A stretch of DNA of 64,000 nt from Thermosporothrix hazakensis (lineage in GTDB: Bacteria > Chloroflexota > Ktedonobacteria > Ktedonobacterales > Ktedonobacteraceae): contig NZ_QKUF01000021.1 of NCBI RefSeq assembly GCF_003253565.1, positions 45,754 to 109,753 of the forward strand, read 5' to 3'. Positions 28,934 through 37,848 of this stretch are shown in pieces. The notes beneath the pieces are model-generated. The model saw only the letters and a list, made by a program, of their open reading frames with translations, was not told where the DNA came from and ran no database searches. Position numbers and translations under genes: made by a program. Positions within the stretch are counted from its first letter, which is position 1, and each line of letters opens with the position of its first letter.

Positions 28934-30658
28934 TTGAGGGAGGAAAAGGCTATTTTAAACGTACGATGGTTTAAAAAGAACCCCTATACCTATAGTATGA
29001 TTCTAATTGTTGTCCTGGCCACACTCTTTCGCTGTATACTTCTTGCATTTAACTGGCCGACAACCAATAGCGATGAGGGAAATTTGGGGATCGCGGGCAT
29101 GCGCATCGCCTTTCATGGGGAATTGCCGATCTTCTTCTATGGTCAGGCATATATGGGCCCGGTAGAATCGTATCTGGCAGCGCCACTCTTTCGTTTGTTC
29201 GGTCCCTCACTCTTCACGCTGCGCTTCAGCCTTATCTTGATGTATGCCGGTTTTCTTATTGGAACCTATTTCCTGGTGCGCTTGCTCTACACCGAACGCT
29301 ACGCGCTGGCATCGGTGTTGCTGCTCAGCTTTGGTTCACCCGAAGTGATCCTGCGCCTGATCAAGGCCGTCGGTGAGTATCCAGAGATGACGGTTGCCGC
29401 ACCCTTTATTCTGCTCATTGCTACCAAGCTGGCCCTGACAGCCCCCACCAGAGAGCGCCCATCTCCTATGGTGCCGTGGAAACGGTACATGCTCTTTGCG
29501 CTTCTGGGAGTCATTTTCGGGGTCATCCTCTGGGTAGACCTTATCATTCTGCCCTTCGTTGTCACCGCCTCGATTTTCCTGCTGATCTTCTGCTGGCGGG
29601 AGGCACGGAGCTGGCCGCTGCTCTGCATTATCGGGGGACTGCTGCTGGGGCTTTTCCCTATGATCTATTACAATATCTCGCTGCTGTCCGATATGAAGGT
29701 ATTTCTGGAACAGAACTCGGTCTCTGTGCTCCTTCATATGCATGGCGTCAGTGATGGGGTAATGGCAGAGAAACATCTGACCCTGCTCCATCAGCTTTTG
29801 GGCTCCATCATGATCGCGCTGCCACTGGCAACAGGCGCGTACCCATCCTGCCCGGATCAGGACTGGATTCTCTTTGGACATCCCACCTCTGCCACCATCG
29901 GCTGCTCAATCGCCTCACTGACCTGGGGAATTGTGTTTCTGCTGCTCATGGCACTGGCAACCATTCTGGCTATTGTTGCGGTCTGGCGTCATCGAGCAAT
30001 CTTCCGTTCTCAGGATGCCGAGAAACGAGAGCTGTTTATTCTGAAGAGTGCCCGCGTTATGGTCCTGCTCAGCGCCTGTCTGACCTTCGGGCAATATATC
30101 ACAAGCACCCACGGAGCGGTCTATCCTGTGACTTCAGCTCGCTACCTCAGTTGCTTGTTGGACACCATGCCCGCGATTTTCTGGCCTGTCTGGGTAGGTG
30201 CCGGGCGCCTCTTCAAAGCGATCAACTGGAAACAGCGTGCGTTGGGCATTGTCAGCAGCATCCTGCTGGCGATTCTGTTTGTAACCTTTGTGCGGGGTAC
30301 AATTGGAACAATTCGAGATGTGCCCGATGCGTACCGCAACTATCAGCAACGGGATCGTCTGGTGAACCACCTGCTTTCTATTGGTGCGACCCGCATCTAT
30401 TCAGAGTACTGGACCTGCAATGATCTGATCTTCCATAGCAAAGAACAGATCATCTGTAGCGTGCTGTATCCCAATCTCCGCCCGGGTCTGACGAGGTATC
30501 GGCCCTATCAGGCGATGGTTGATCAGGCGCCGGTCAAGGCGTATATCTTCCCGAAGAGCGCCGAGCATCTCAAAGCGCTAGAGAAAAAGATGCAGGGAAC
30601 AAACTATAAGAAAGAGATCTTTGAAGATCGCTACGTGATTTATTATATTCCGCAATAA
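28934..30658 (+). CDS. GT-C/PMT-like membrane glycosyltransferase
   Basis: A polytopic protein of about 550-574 residues with roughly eleven to twelve helices, in the style of ArnT/PMT GT-C glycosyltransferases that use lipid-linked sugars at the outer face of the membrane. The first outside loop carries the acidic pair expected in this fold (NWPTTNSDEGN), followed by YGQAYMGPVESYLAAPLF. A soluble C-terminal segment of about 120 residues follows the last helix. Start is unsure: TTG 28934 has no ribosome-binding site; ATG 28997 lies inside helix 1; GGGAGG sits between them at 28938-28943. The acceptor is unknown. Confidence 0.72.
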   Translation: MREEKAILNVRWFKKNPYTYSMILIVVLATLFRCILLAFNWPTTNSDEGNLGIAGMRIAFHGELPIFFYGQAYMGPVESYLAAPLFRLFGPSLFTLRFSLILMYAGFLIGTYFLVRLLYTERYALASVLLLSFGSPEVILRLIKAVGEYPEMTVAAPFILLIATKLALTAPTRERPSPMVPWKRYMLFALLGVIFGVILWVDLIILPFVVTASIFLLIFCWREARSWPLLCIIGGLLLGLFPMIYYNISLLSDMKVFLEQNSVSVLLHMHGVSDGVMAEKHLTLLHQLLGSIMIALPLATGAYPSCPDQDWILFGHPTSATIGCSIASLTWGIVFLLLMALATILAIVAVWRHRAIFRSQDAEKRELFILKSARVMVLLSACLTFGQYITSTHGAVYPVTSARYLSCLLDTMPAIFWPVWVGAGRLFKAINWKQRALGIVSSILLAILFVTFVRGTIGTIRDVPDAYRNYQQRDRLVNHLLSIGATRIYSEYWTCNDLIFHSKEQIICSVLYPNLRPGLTRYRPYQAMVDQAPVKAYIFPKSAEHLKALEKKMQGTNYKKEIFEDRYVIYYIPQ

Positions 30659-30666
30659 TAAGCGGG

Positions 30667-30698
30667 TAAGGGATCGAATACTCGATCCCTTATTTTTT
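30667..30698 (+). terminator. Intrinsic terminator after glycosyltransferase
   Basis: A perfect 11-bp stem (30667-30677 with 30682-30692), loop ATAC, then TTTTTT. Its right arm contains the stop codon of the convergent minus-strand gene. Confidence 0.92.
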
Positions 30699-32030
30699 CG
30701 GTGTTGGTGTTGTATTCGCTTTCGGCGTCGCCGTGCCTTGTGGTTGGGTCAGTTTCGCCTTTTCCTCCTCCAGCTTCCGCTTCAAGGCACGCAGATAGGC
30801 CTGCGCCCCATCCAGATCGGTCTGAGTGATCGTATTGAGCTGTTTGGGCATATGTGTTACCTGATCTTCCCAGGTTTTCAGGATCTTCTCAATCGCAGCC
30901 AGTGTTTGATTGTCCTGTCTGACCGCTGCTAGCATCCCGCGCGCCGTCTTAAATGCCTGATACATCGCCGAAAGGAAATTTCCGGCAATACTCGCCCCGG
31001 CCTGAATGACAGGCGAGATGAAAACGTCATAGGCGACGCGCGTCAGCTTTGCCGCAGCCATTGCTCCATCAAGCGTAAAGCCCTCAAGGTTGTCCAGTGC
31101 CATGAGCAGCTCTTTCCGGGCCGACTCCGCACCTTGAGCCACACCCTTATTAAAGGCATCTTCAATCTGGCGCTGAACGTTTGCCCCCACATCACCGGCG
31201 ATCTGTGGCACGCGGGGAGCAAGCTGATACGCGGCAATGCCAGCACCCGCAGCGGTCGCCGCTCCCAGACCAAGCAAGACCCCGCGGCGGGTCCACTTCC
31301 CCCTCTTCTTCCGCGGGCGCCCGGCCTTCTTGCCAACCATCTCCTCATACTCGTCCTCGTCAATTACCTCTTCCTCATAGGGCGCGTCATCATAGTCCTC
31401 GTCCTCAAAGTCATGCGAGGGCGGTGTGCGATGTACAGGCGAGCGCAACGAGGTGCTCCCTTGCCGCGACGGCACAGCAGGAGGCAGGACAACAGAACGC
31501 CGCGAGCGCCCGGAAGCGCTATGGTCGATATACTCATCTTCAGCAAGGTCGTCGTATCCAACATCTGGATCGGCTTCAATATCAAGAGGAGCAAGCTCGT
31601 TTTCCTCGTCATATTCTTCCATAAGCTTGCGGGTGGATGGCAGATGAGGAGGAAGGTGCACGCTCTCGGTACGACGCGGACGAGCGCGACGAGATGCAGG
31701 CGTATAATGAACGAGATCATCAGACGTACGAGGATGCCGCCTCGCCAGCTCATCCGTTTCAGGCGAGATGGCCTCTTCTTTTTCAGCCAGCTCATGCACT
31801 TTGCTGGCGATAATACGCTGTCGCAACAGTTGCCGCGTTCGGCGTGGATCGGGTCGCTGTGCTAACAGAATACCGGAGCGGCTCCCGGTCTCTTCGCGGC
31901 CGTTGAGCGCTTCACTCGATCTGGTTCCTGTTATTTTCCCGCTTCGACTACGCAACGGATCATATTCATATCCATACTGACGGCCAGGACTTCTCCGATA
32001 CATTCTGCGTTCCTGTTGATCCTTTGCCAT
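30690..32030 (-). CDS. Unknown protein: disordered basic/acidic N-terminus, AT-hook-like patch, Tat-like helix
   Basis: A 446-residue protein of unusual layout. Residues 1 to about 240 are low-complexity, alternating basic and acidic stretches (for example FEDEDYDDAPYEEEV). A basic patch KKAGRPRKKRGKW follows; its GRP core resembles an AT-hook. Directly after it comes TRRGVLLGLGAATAAGAG, which reads like a twin-arginine signal or a single membrane anchor. The C-terminal 180 residues are helical (QRQIEDAFNKGVAQGAESAR) and end in a Thr/Pro/Lys tail. AGGAGG precedes the ATG at 32030. Function unknown. Confidence 0.68.
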   Translation of the reverse strand: MAKDQQERRMYRRSPGRQYGYEYDPLRSRSGKITGTRSSEALNGREETGSRSGILLAQRPDPRRTRQLLRQRIIASKVHELAEKEEAISPETDELARRHPRTSDDLVHYTPASRRARPRRTESVHLPPHLPSTRKLMEEYDEENELAPLDIEADPDVGYDDLAEDEYIDHSASGRSRRSVVLPPAVPSRQGSTSLRSPVHRTPPSHDFEDEDYDDAPYEEEVIDEDEYEEMVGKKAGRPRKKRGKWTRRGVLLGLGAATAAGAGIAAYQLAPRVPQIAGDVGANVQRQIEDAFNKGVAQGAESARKELLMALDNLEGFTLDGAMAAAKLTRVAYDVFISPVIQAGASIAGNFLSAMYQAFKTARGMLAAVRQDNQTLAAIEKILKTWEDQVTHMPKQLNTITQTDLDGAQAYLRALKRKLEEEKAKLTQPQGTATPKANTTPTPKK

Positions 32031-32480
32031 TGAAACTTCTTTCCTCCTGGATGAAAACCAACCACTGAAAAATTGAACATCTGCACACCTTTGCACAAAA
32101 CCGACGAACACGGTGGGCGTCCATTAGACATTCTACAGCATCTTTTTTATTCAAGTCCAGTTTTCTGCTATAAAGAATACTTGCGCTTGATCTATTGCCT
32201 CAACCTTTCTCTCCCGAACAGGACAAATGGCCTGAGCGTCCCCAAAGCACGATACATTAGGAATATTCTGCTATCTCAGTACTCTCCCATCCTATTCTTT
32301 CGTAAGAAACCGGTAGAGGAAAAAGGCCCTCGCTTTCGGCCCATAGCGCCTCTTTTCTCAGCAGAGGCATCTGGTACGCCAGAACTATAAGAAATTGTAT
32401 AGCGCAGAAACCCCTGTCGTCTTCTGCATTGGAACCAGGAATGAGACTGTATTCTCTGGCGAAAAAACGTTCCATGAGAG
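32031..32480. other. Divergent intergenic region without a gene
   Basis: About 450 bases between a minus-strand and a plus-strand gene. It contains a short perfect hairpin (GCCTCT/AGAGGC near 32348-32368) and AT-rich stretches that could hold promoters in both directions, but no convincing reading frame. Confidence 0.4.
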
Positions 32481-32494
32481 ATTGCAGGGCTTAT

Positions 32495-32502
32495 GTTATA
32501 AT
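32495..32502 (+). promoter_or_regulatory. Extended -10 promoter for the metallo-hydrolase operon
   Basis: TATGTTATAATG holds a perfect TATAAT (32497-32502) preceded by TG and one base. It lies 44 bases before the ATG of the metallo-beta-lactamase-fold gene. Confidence 0.55.
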
Positions 32503-32545
32503 GAGAGTCAGTATTTGGCGCACCGATCAGAAGGGAAGAAACAGT

Positions 32546-33205
32546 ATGTCAGAGACAGCAAATCACCAGGATCAGCCCATTATTGCGTGCATCACCGTGG
32601 GGGAACTTGCTGAGAACTGCTACCTCTTCGCCTGTCCGAAGACGCGTGAAGCAGTGATCATCGATCCCGGCGATGAAGCCGAGCGCATCCTGAATGCCAT
32701 AAAAGAGCTACAGATCACCCCAAAATATATTCTGAATACGCACGGCCATTATGACCACATCTGCGCTATTGACGCGGTCAGCGAAGTCTATCCCGTCCCG
32801 CTGGCAATCCACTCCGCCGACCTGTATATGTATACCGACGCAGATACAGCCCGTATGCTCGGGAAAGAAGGCCCCCTGGTCAAGCGCAAACCGGACATGC
32901 TCTTGAAAGAGGGTGACCGCTTCACTATCGGCACGCTTTCGCTTGAGGTGATTGAAACCCCGGGCCATTCGCCCGGAGGTGTCAGCTTCCTGTGTCCTGA
33001 GTATTGCATTTTTAGTGGTGATACGCTATTTTATCGCGGTATAGGGCGTACCGATTTGCCGGGCGGAGATTATGAACAGATTGTTCATTCGATCCGAACC
33101 AAACTCTATACGCTTCCCGAAGATCTGGCGGTCTTTCCCGGTCATGGAGAGCCCACTTCTATAGAAGAAGAAAAATACGAAAATCCTTTTGTCAGCTTAG
33201 ACTAA
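32546..33205 (+). CDS. Metallo-beta-lactamase-fold hydrolase (glyoxalase II-like)
   Basis: A 219-residue MBL-fold hydrolase. The zinc motif THGHYDH is complete, followed by the later ligands in TPGHSPGG, FSGDTLF and FPGHGEPT. These match the glyoxalase II-like group that hydrolyses thioesters, although many such small proteins have unknown substrates. I chose the ATG at 32546 (MSETANHQ), with AAGGGAAG before it; the frame extends upstream without family similarity. It heads a plus-strand cluster. Confidence 0.9.
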   Translation: MSETANHQDQPIIACITVGELAENCYLFACPKTREAVIIDPGDEAERILNAIKELQITPKYILNTHGHYDHICAIDAVSEVYPVPLAIHSADLYMYTDADTARMLGKEGPLVKRKPDMLLKEGDRFTIGTLSLEVIETPGHSPGGVSFLCPEYCIFSGDTLFYRGIGRTDLPGGDYEQIVHSIRTKLYTLPEDLAVFPGHGEPTSIEEEKYENPFVSLD

Positions 33206-33225
33206 TTACGAGGAGAAACACTACC

Positions 33226-34635
33226 GTGGCTGTCATCAGTGTTATTGGTACCGGGTATGTCGGACTTGTCACCGGAACCTGTCTTTCCGATATGGGAAAC
33301 CAAGTTACCTGTATCGATATTGTTGAAGAAAAAATTGAGAAACTGAATAACGGCATTCTCCCAATCTATGAGCCCGGCCTTGAAGAGATGGTCGAACGGA
33401 ACGTCGCAGCGGGACGCCTCCATTTCACAACGAGCTATGCCGAAGGCTTGAAAAATGCAGAGTTCATCTTTATTGCGGTCAACACTCCACCAAGCTCCGT
33501 CGCTGGTGGCGCAGATATGCGCTTTGTGGAAAGCGCGGCCCGCATGATCGCCGAGGAGCTGGATCACTACGCGATTATCATCAACAAGAGTACCGTTCCT
33601 GTCGGCAGTGGTGATATTGTTTCGCGTATCGTTCGCAACAATCTCAAGCGTCCGGATGTCACCTTCTCGGTCGTCTCGAACCCCGAGTTCCTGCGCGAAG
33701 GTGATGCAATTAAAGACTTCCAGAATCCCGACCGCGTGGTGCTTGGCTCCTCCGAGCGAGACGCCGCCGAAAAGGTCGCACGCCTCTACCTGCCTCTCCG
33801 TGCGACGATCATGATCACCGACATCTACACCGCCGAAATGATTAAATACGCCTCCAATGCCTTCCTCGCAACCAAGATCTCCTTCATTAACGAGATCGCT
33901 CAGATCTGCGAGCGCCTGGGAGCCGACGTCAAAGAGGTTGCCAATGGCATGGGCTATGACAGGCGTATTGGTCGCGACTTCTTAGATGCTGGCCTGGGAT
34001 ATGGCGGTAGCTGCTTCCCGAAAGATGTACGTGCGCTGGCCCACATGGCCGATGAAGCGGGCCTCCATCCTCAGATGCTGCATGCCGTCATGGAGATCAA
34101 CCATGATCAGCGCCGCCTGGTTGTCAACAAGCTGACAGACATTCTTGGCTCCCTGCGCGGCTGCGTGATCGGCATTCTGGGTCTGGCCTTCAAGCCCAAT
34201 ACTGATGATATGCGTGAAGCGCCCTCTCTCGATATTATCCGCTGGGTGACCGCTCAGGGTGCAACCGTGCGCGCCTATGATCCTGTTGCCCGCGAAACAG
34301 CCGTCGAGGCCATGAAACTTCATTCTATTTCGCTCGACAATGTCACGTTCTGTGAAACTGCATACGACGTTGCAGAAGGCAGTGACGCGCTTGTCCTCGT
34401 GACACACTGGAACGAATTCAAGTCGCTCAATATGCAGCGTATTCGCGAGTCCATGCGCCGCCCGATTCTCATCGATGGCCGCAATATGTATGAGCCATCC
34501 GAGATGACAAATTGTGGCTTCATCTATCGCGGCATGGGTCGTGGTTCCGGCCCCGCGCCGACCATTCTACCGCCGGGAGACACCACAAGCACACTGCCAA
34601 GCGAGCCAGCGCTAAGCCTGACAGAAGGGGACTAA
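33226..34635 (+). CDS. ugd: UDP-glucose/GDP-mannose dehydrogenase family protein
   Basis: A 469-residue NAD-dependent sugar-nucleotide 6-dehydrogenase, probably making UDP-glucuronate. The Rossmann start ISVIGTGYVGLVTG, the PEFLREGDAI loop, the catalytic cysteine motif GYGGSCFPKD and the C-terminal LGLAFKPNTDDMREAPS are all present. The start is GTG at 33226, with GAGGAG upstream. About 40 Pro/Thr/Ser-rich residues extend past the usual end. The UTP-glucose-1-phosphate uridylyltransferase at 56.5 kb could supply its substrate. Confidence 0.94.
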   Translation: MAVISVIGTGYVGLVTGTCLSDMGNQVTCIDIVEEKIEKLNNGILPIYEPGLEEMVERNVAAGRLHFTTSYAEGLKNAEFIFIAVNTPPSSVAGGADMRFVESAARMIAEELDHYAIIINKSTVPVGSGDIVSRIVRNNLKRPDVTFSVVSNPEFLREGDAIKDFQNPDRVVLGSSERDAAEKVARLYLPLRATIMITDIYTAEMIKYASNAFLATKISFINEIAQICERLGADVKEVANGMGYDRRIGRDFLDAGLGYGGSCFPKDVRALAHMADEAGLHPQMLHAVMEINHDQRRLVVNKLTDILGSLRGCVIGILGLAFKPNTDDMREAPSLDIIRWVTAQGATVRAYDPVARETAVEAMKLHSISLDNVTFCETAYDVAEGSDALVLVTHWNEFKSLNMQRIRESMRRPILIDGRNMYEPSEMTNCGFIYRGMGRGSGPAPTILPPGDTTSTLPSEPALSLTEGD

Positions 34636-34639
34636 TGCT

Positions 34640-35155
34640 ATGTCAACTCAAGACCGTCCACTCCTCTTTACACCATTGATTCGCCAGCCGGGCGAACCTA
34701 TTCCCGATTGGATCTTCGGGCCCACCGGAGTGGCCGGTCTCCCGGCCCCACTCACCCCACCTCAGGGCGTGAATGTGGCGGTCGGCATTGACATTATCGA
34801 GGTCGAGCGAATCCGAAACGTCTTTGAAAAACATGGAGAACGTTTCTTAAAGCGCATTTATACCGATAATGAGATTGCGCAGTGTCGCGGCAAGGCTGCT
34901 CGATTGGCTGGCCGCTTCGCCGCAAAAGAGGCCATCAGCAAAGCGCTTGGCACCGGTATTCACGGTGTCAAGTGGCGCGAAATGGAGGTCGTTCAGCTTG
35001 CCAGCGGACGTCCAAGCGTTCGCCTGCACGGTGTGGCAATGCTGCGCGCCAAACAGTTAGGATTGAGCGCTTTCGATGTAAGCATTGCTGATCTGGCCCA
35101 GTTTTCAATTGCGATTGCCGTTGCTATTCAAACCAGCCAGAAAGAAAACGAATGA
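34640..35155 (+). CDS. acpS: Holo-[acyl-carrier-protein] synthase
   Basis: AcpS moves 4'-phosphopantetheine from CoA to acyl carrier protein. The Mg-binding VGIDIIEVERI and the GRFAAKEAISKALGTGI motif are clear. The protein has 171 residues, about 43 more than usual at the N-terminus (rich in Pro and Gly, including GEPIPDWIFGP). The ATG at 34640 is 4 bases past the ugd stop with AAGGGG before it, so this extension is probably real. Its stop overlaps the dtd start (ATGA), a sign of translational coupling. Confidence 0.92.
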   Translation: MSTQDRPLLFTPLIRQPGEPIPDWIFGPTGVAGLPAPLTPPQGVNVAVGIDIIEVERIRNVFEKHGERFLKRIYTDNEIAQCRGKAARLAGRFAAKEAISKALGTGIHGVKWREMEVVQLASGRPSVRLHGVAMLRAKQLGLSAFDVSIADLAQFSIAIAVAIQTSQKENE

Positions 35156-35598
35156 GAGCACTGATTCAGCGTGTCAGCCAGGCCAGCGTCACTGTTGATG
35201 GGCAGCGTATCAGCGAGATCGGACAAGGAGTCCTGATCCTGCTTGGTATCGGCCAGGGAGACGGAGAAGCACAGCTCAAGAAGATATGCGAGAAGATCGT
35301 TCATTTACGCATCTTTGAGGATGAAGAGGGCAAAATGAACCGCTCGCTCCTCGATATCAACGGGCAAGCGCTGGTCGTCTCTCAGTTCACGCTCTATGCC
35401 GACGCCCGCAAAGGTCGCCGCCCGAGCTTTATCAACGCCGCCTCTCCAGCGCTTGCCGAACCGCTGGTCCAGCGCTTTCAGGAGATGATCGCGTCTTATG
35501 GGATCCCGGTTGCCGGTGGTATCTTCGGCGCTGATATGAAGGTTGGCCTGATCAATGACGGCCCGGTCACTCTCTGGCTTGACAGCGACCAACTCTAA
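35152..35598 (+). CDS. dtd: D-aminoacyl-tRNA deacylase
   Basis: A 148-residue DTD, which removes D-amino acids and glycine from mischarged tRNAs. The two active-site motifs are intact: VSQFTLYA and the cross-subunit NDGPVT. The start overlaps the acpS stop by four bases. An intrinsic terminator follows, closing the cluster that began with the MBL-fold gene. Confidence 0.96.
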   Translation: MRALIQRVSQASVTVDGQRISEIGQGVLILLGIGQGDGEAQLKKICEKIVHLRIFEDEEGKMNRSLLDINGQALVVSQFTLYADARKGRRPSFINAASPALAEPLVQRFQEMIASYGIPVAGGIFGADMKVGLINDGPVTLWLDSDQL

Positions 35599-35610
35599 GC
35601 AAAAGAACCA

Positions 35611-35650
35611 GGAAGAGGGTCTGCGCATGGGCAGGCCCTCCTGCTTTTTA
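35611..35650 (+). terminator. Intrinsic terminator after dtd
   Basis: A 10-bp stem with one G-T pair (35615-35624 with 35631-35640), 6-base loop, then CTGCTTTTT. Confidence 0.8.
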
Positions 35651-35663
35651 CCCATTTGTTCGG

Positions 35664-36605
35664 TTAAAACGGCTCCTCAACCCACATATCGAAAAGAGCA
35701 TCATTGGAAGCACTCTCAGAATCGCTCGGATCAGGTACTCTCTTCCAGAGCTTTCCAGGCTTTAACTTCATCAGTATATCCTCGATGCGATACACAACAT
35801 CATGGATACCATTTTCATTATAATATCGCACAAATTCACTTAGTACGATTATAAAATATTTTGGCATGTAATACTCTAAGTAGCCCGGTATAGCTTGCTG
35901 AATAAGATCCCTCAACATATTTGCTTCTTCAGGGGTCCAGACAAAAAAGCCAACTTGAGAAAAGAAGGTGACTTCATCTTCTTCAGGGAATAACAAGAGC
36001 AGCGAATCCGACCCATCTCCATTCTGTGCAGCTCGTCCATATGAGTACTGCTGACTTTCACGCCAACGCCACTCTCGCTCATGGGTCCAATCTAACGGAT
36101 GATTCTTTTCCTGACGATTGGGATCAAGCGTGATATACCTATACTGTTCGCTCAGAGGCAACAGGTTTTTGTCGATTACCCGAATATTGCCTTGATCTTG
36201 CACAATACTTACACCTGGCACCGATAAGCCATAAACAGCGGGTCGAGCGCCTGCTTTAAAGAGTTCGCGTTTGAGCAAACATACTCCATAAGGAGCACAC
36301 CAGGCATAATTATTACGAGCAACAACATATTGAAGAAAATTGATAATTGGCATCTCAGTGAAGCAAACCGCTGGTATTCCGCCATAAATAGTCGGCTTTC
36401 CATTCCGCCTACCAAACGCTGGCTTAAGACCTCTAGAAGTCACTATTTGTTTGAGCACCTCAAAAGCCTCAGGACAGGGATTACAGAGGAGTTCATTATC
36501 CATACTCCACGTAGTCCTTGCATACAGCTTTACACCATCCTTTGGAACACGAACAAAATGAATAGCCCATTCTGTAACATCTGTTCTATTACTTGTGATA
36601 TACAT
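35664..36605 (-). CDS. Hypothetical protein, possibly AbiGi/DUF2971-like
   Basis: A 313-residue protein in a locally AT-rich stretch. It shows a spaced set of short motifs: GIPAVCFTEMP, then YAWCAPYGVCLLKRELF, then GARPAVYGLSVPG, and THEREWRWRES about 60 residues later. A C-F-x-E-x-P / Y-G / P-x-Y / H-E-x-E-W-R layout is shared by abortive-infection AbiGi-type and DUF2971-type proteins, so a defence-related role is possible but unproven. It has no membrane helix. Base composition and isolation among housekeeping genes suggest transfer. No ribosome-binding site is obvious. Confidence 0.55.
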   Translation of the reverse strand: MYITSNRTDVTEWAIHFVRVPKDGVKLYARTTWSMDNELLCNPCPEAFEVLKQIVTSRGLKPAFGRRNGKPTIYGGIPAVCFTEMPIINFLQYVVARNNYAWCAPYGVCLLKRELFKAGARPAVYGLSVPGVSIVQDQGNIRVIDKNLLPLSEQYRYITLDPNRQEKNHPLDWTHEREWRWRESQQYSYGRAAQNGDGSDSLLLLFPEEDEVTFFSQVGFFVWTPEEANMLRDLIQQAIPGYLEYYMPKYFIIVLSEFVRYYNENGIHDVVYRIEDILMKLKPGKLWKRVPDPSDSESASNDALFDMWVEEPF

Positions 36606-37073
36606 GTAGTTACCCCCATAAATATTTCTACTGTTTATTAAGACGCTGTCGTGAAATATTTTTAAAGCACCATTTCATTACTATGATTATTAACCATAAT
36701 ATATATAAGTATGCGCGCTATTTACTTTATCTTCTTTAACCTTATAAAGCATTTTCCCTCAAATAGACCCGTCTGTTTCTTTCCCCTTGCGCCGTCCTCA
36801 GAGCTCCACACATTGACACAACAATAACCGTCTCTTATACTACATAAAATGAAGCGACAAAAAAAGAACCAGCAGGGCAGGATGGTCGAGTTGCTTGCTT
36901 CCCGTGAAAACCCGGGCATAGAATGCCGCCACAAAGTGTTCTCATATACGGGTGTACAATAAAGTACAGGCCACATATACCTGAGGAGCAGAGTCATACA
37001 GGCGGGCAAGCACAGGAGGAAAAGACCGCTCCTCTTATTTTAGAAATTCAGATGCGAAAGGATAGTAAGACAG
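36606..37073. other. AT-rich intergenic region
   Basis: About 470 bases, very AT-rich between 36620 and 36740, with no credible gene. A TACAAT at 36955-36960 could be the -10 for tatD. The AT-rich part is contiguous with the atypical gene to its left. Confidence 0.45.
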
Positions 37074-37847
37074 GTGCTCGTCGATAGCCACGCACATGTT
37101 GACACAGAGCGCTTTGATCCTGACCGCGAAGCAGTTATCAAAGCCGCACTTGCAGGAGGCATCACACGAATCATAGATCCCGGCTGTGACCTGCCTTCCA
37201 GCAAGGCAGCGCTACAGCTTGCAAAAGATCACCCGGGCGTCGTTTTTGCCGCAGTAGGCGTGCATCCACACGATGCAACCACCTACAATGACGCTGTTGC
37301 AGCCGAACTTCGGGCTATGGCTCAGGAACGCGAAGTTGTTGCAATCGGCGAAATCGGGCTCGACTACTTCCGTATGCTTTCTCCCCGTGATGTACAGCGA
37401 GCAGTGTTCAGCGCACAGCTTCAGCTTGCTCGTGAACTGGATTTACCTTGCATTATTCACGTTCGCGATTCCTATGATGATGTGATTGAGCTGCTACGGG
37501 AACAGGGCCCGGGCCTGCGGGGAGTTTTTCATTGCTTCTCGGGAACGGTAGCACAAGCAAAGGAATGTCTGGAGTTCCCCGGCTTCATGCTTTCTTTTGC
37601 TGGCCCTCTGACAAAACAGGGGAATGAGCTTCCAGAAGTTGCTCGTATGGTCCCTCTTGATCGCGTTCTGGTTGAAACCGACAGCCCCTATCTGGTGCCA
37701 AAACCAGTGAAAGCCAGACGAAATGAACCGCTCTTCGTCAAGCATGTCGCCCAAAAACTGGCAGAGATTCGCGACATGTCCTTTGCCGAGATTGCCCGAA
37801 TTACCTCTGACAACGCCATCCGCTTGTTCGGTCCAGGAGTAAATTAG
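37074..37847 (+). CDS. tatD: TatD-family metal-dependent DNase
   Basis: A 257-residue TatD/YcfH hydrolase with a TIM-barrel fold and two metal sites. Motifs in order: VDSHAHVD, VGVHPHDA, GEIGLDYF, IIHVRDSYDD, GVFHCFSG and VETDSPYLVP. It starts at a GTG (37074), with AAAGGA about 11 bases before it. Family members are 3'-5' exonucleases in repair or RNA quality control. The stop is one base from the next ATG, so it is co-transcribed with the cysteine-activating enzyme gene. Confidence 0.93.
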   Translation: MLVDSHAHVDTERFDPDREAVIKAALAGGITRIIDPGCDLPSSKAALQLAKDHPGVVFAAVGVHPHDATTYNDAVAAELRAMAQEREVVAIGEIGLDYFRMLSPRDVQRAVFSAQLQLARELDLPCIIHVRDSYDDVIELLREQGPGLRGVFHCFSGTVAQAKECLEFPGFMLSFAGPLTKQGNELPEVARMVPLDRVLVETDSPYLVPKPVKARRNEPLFVKHVAQKLAEIRDMSFAEIARITSDNAIRLFGPGVN

Positions 37848-37848
37848 A

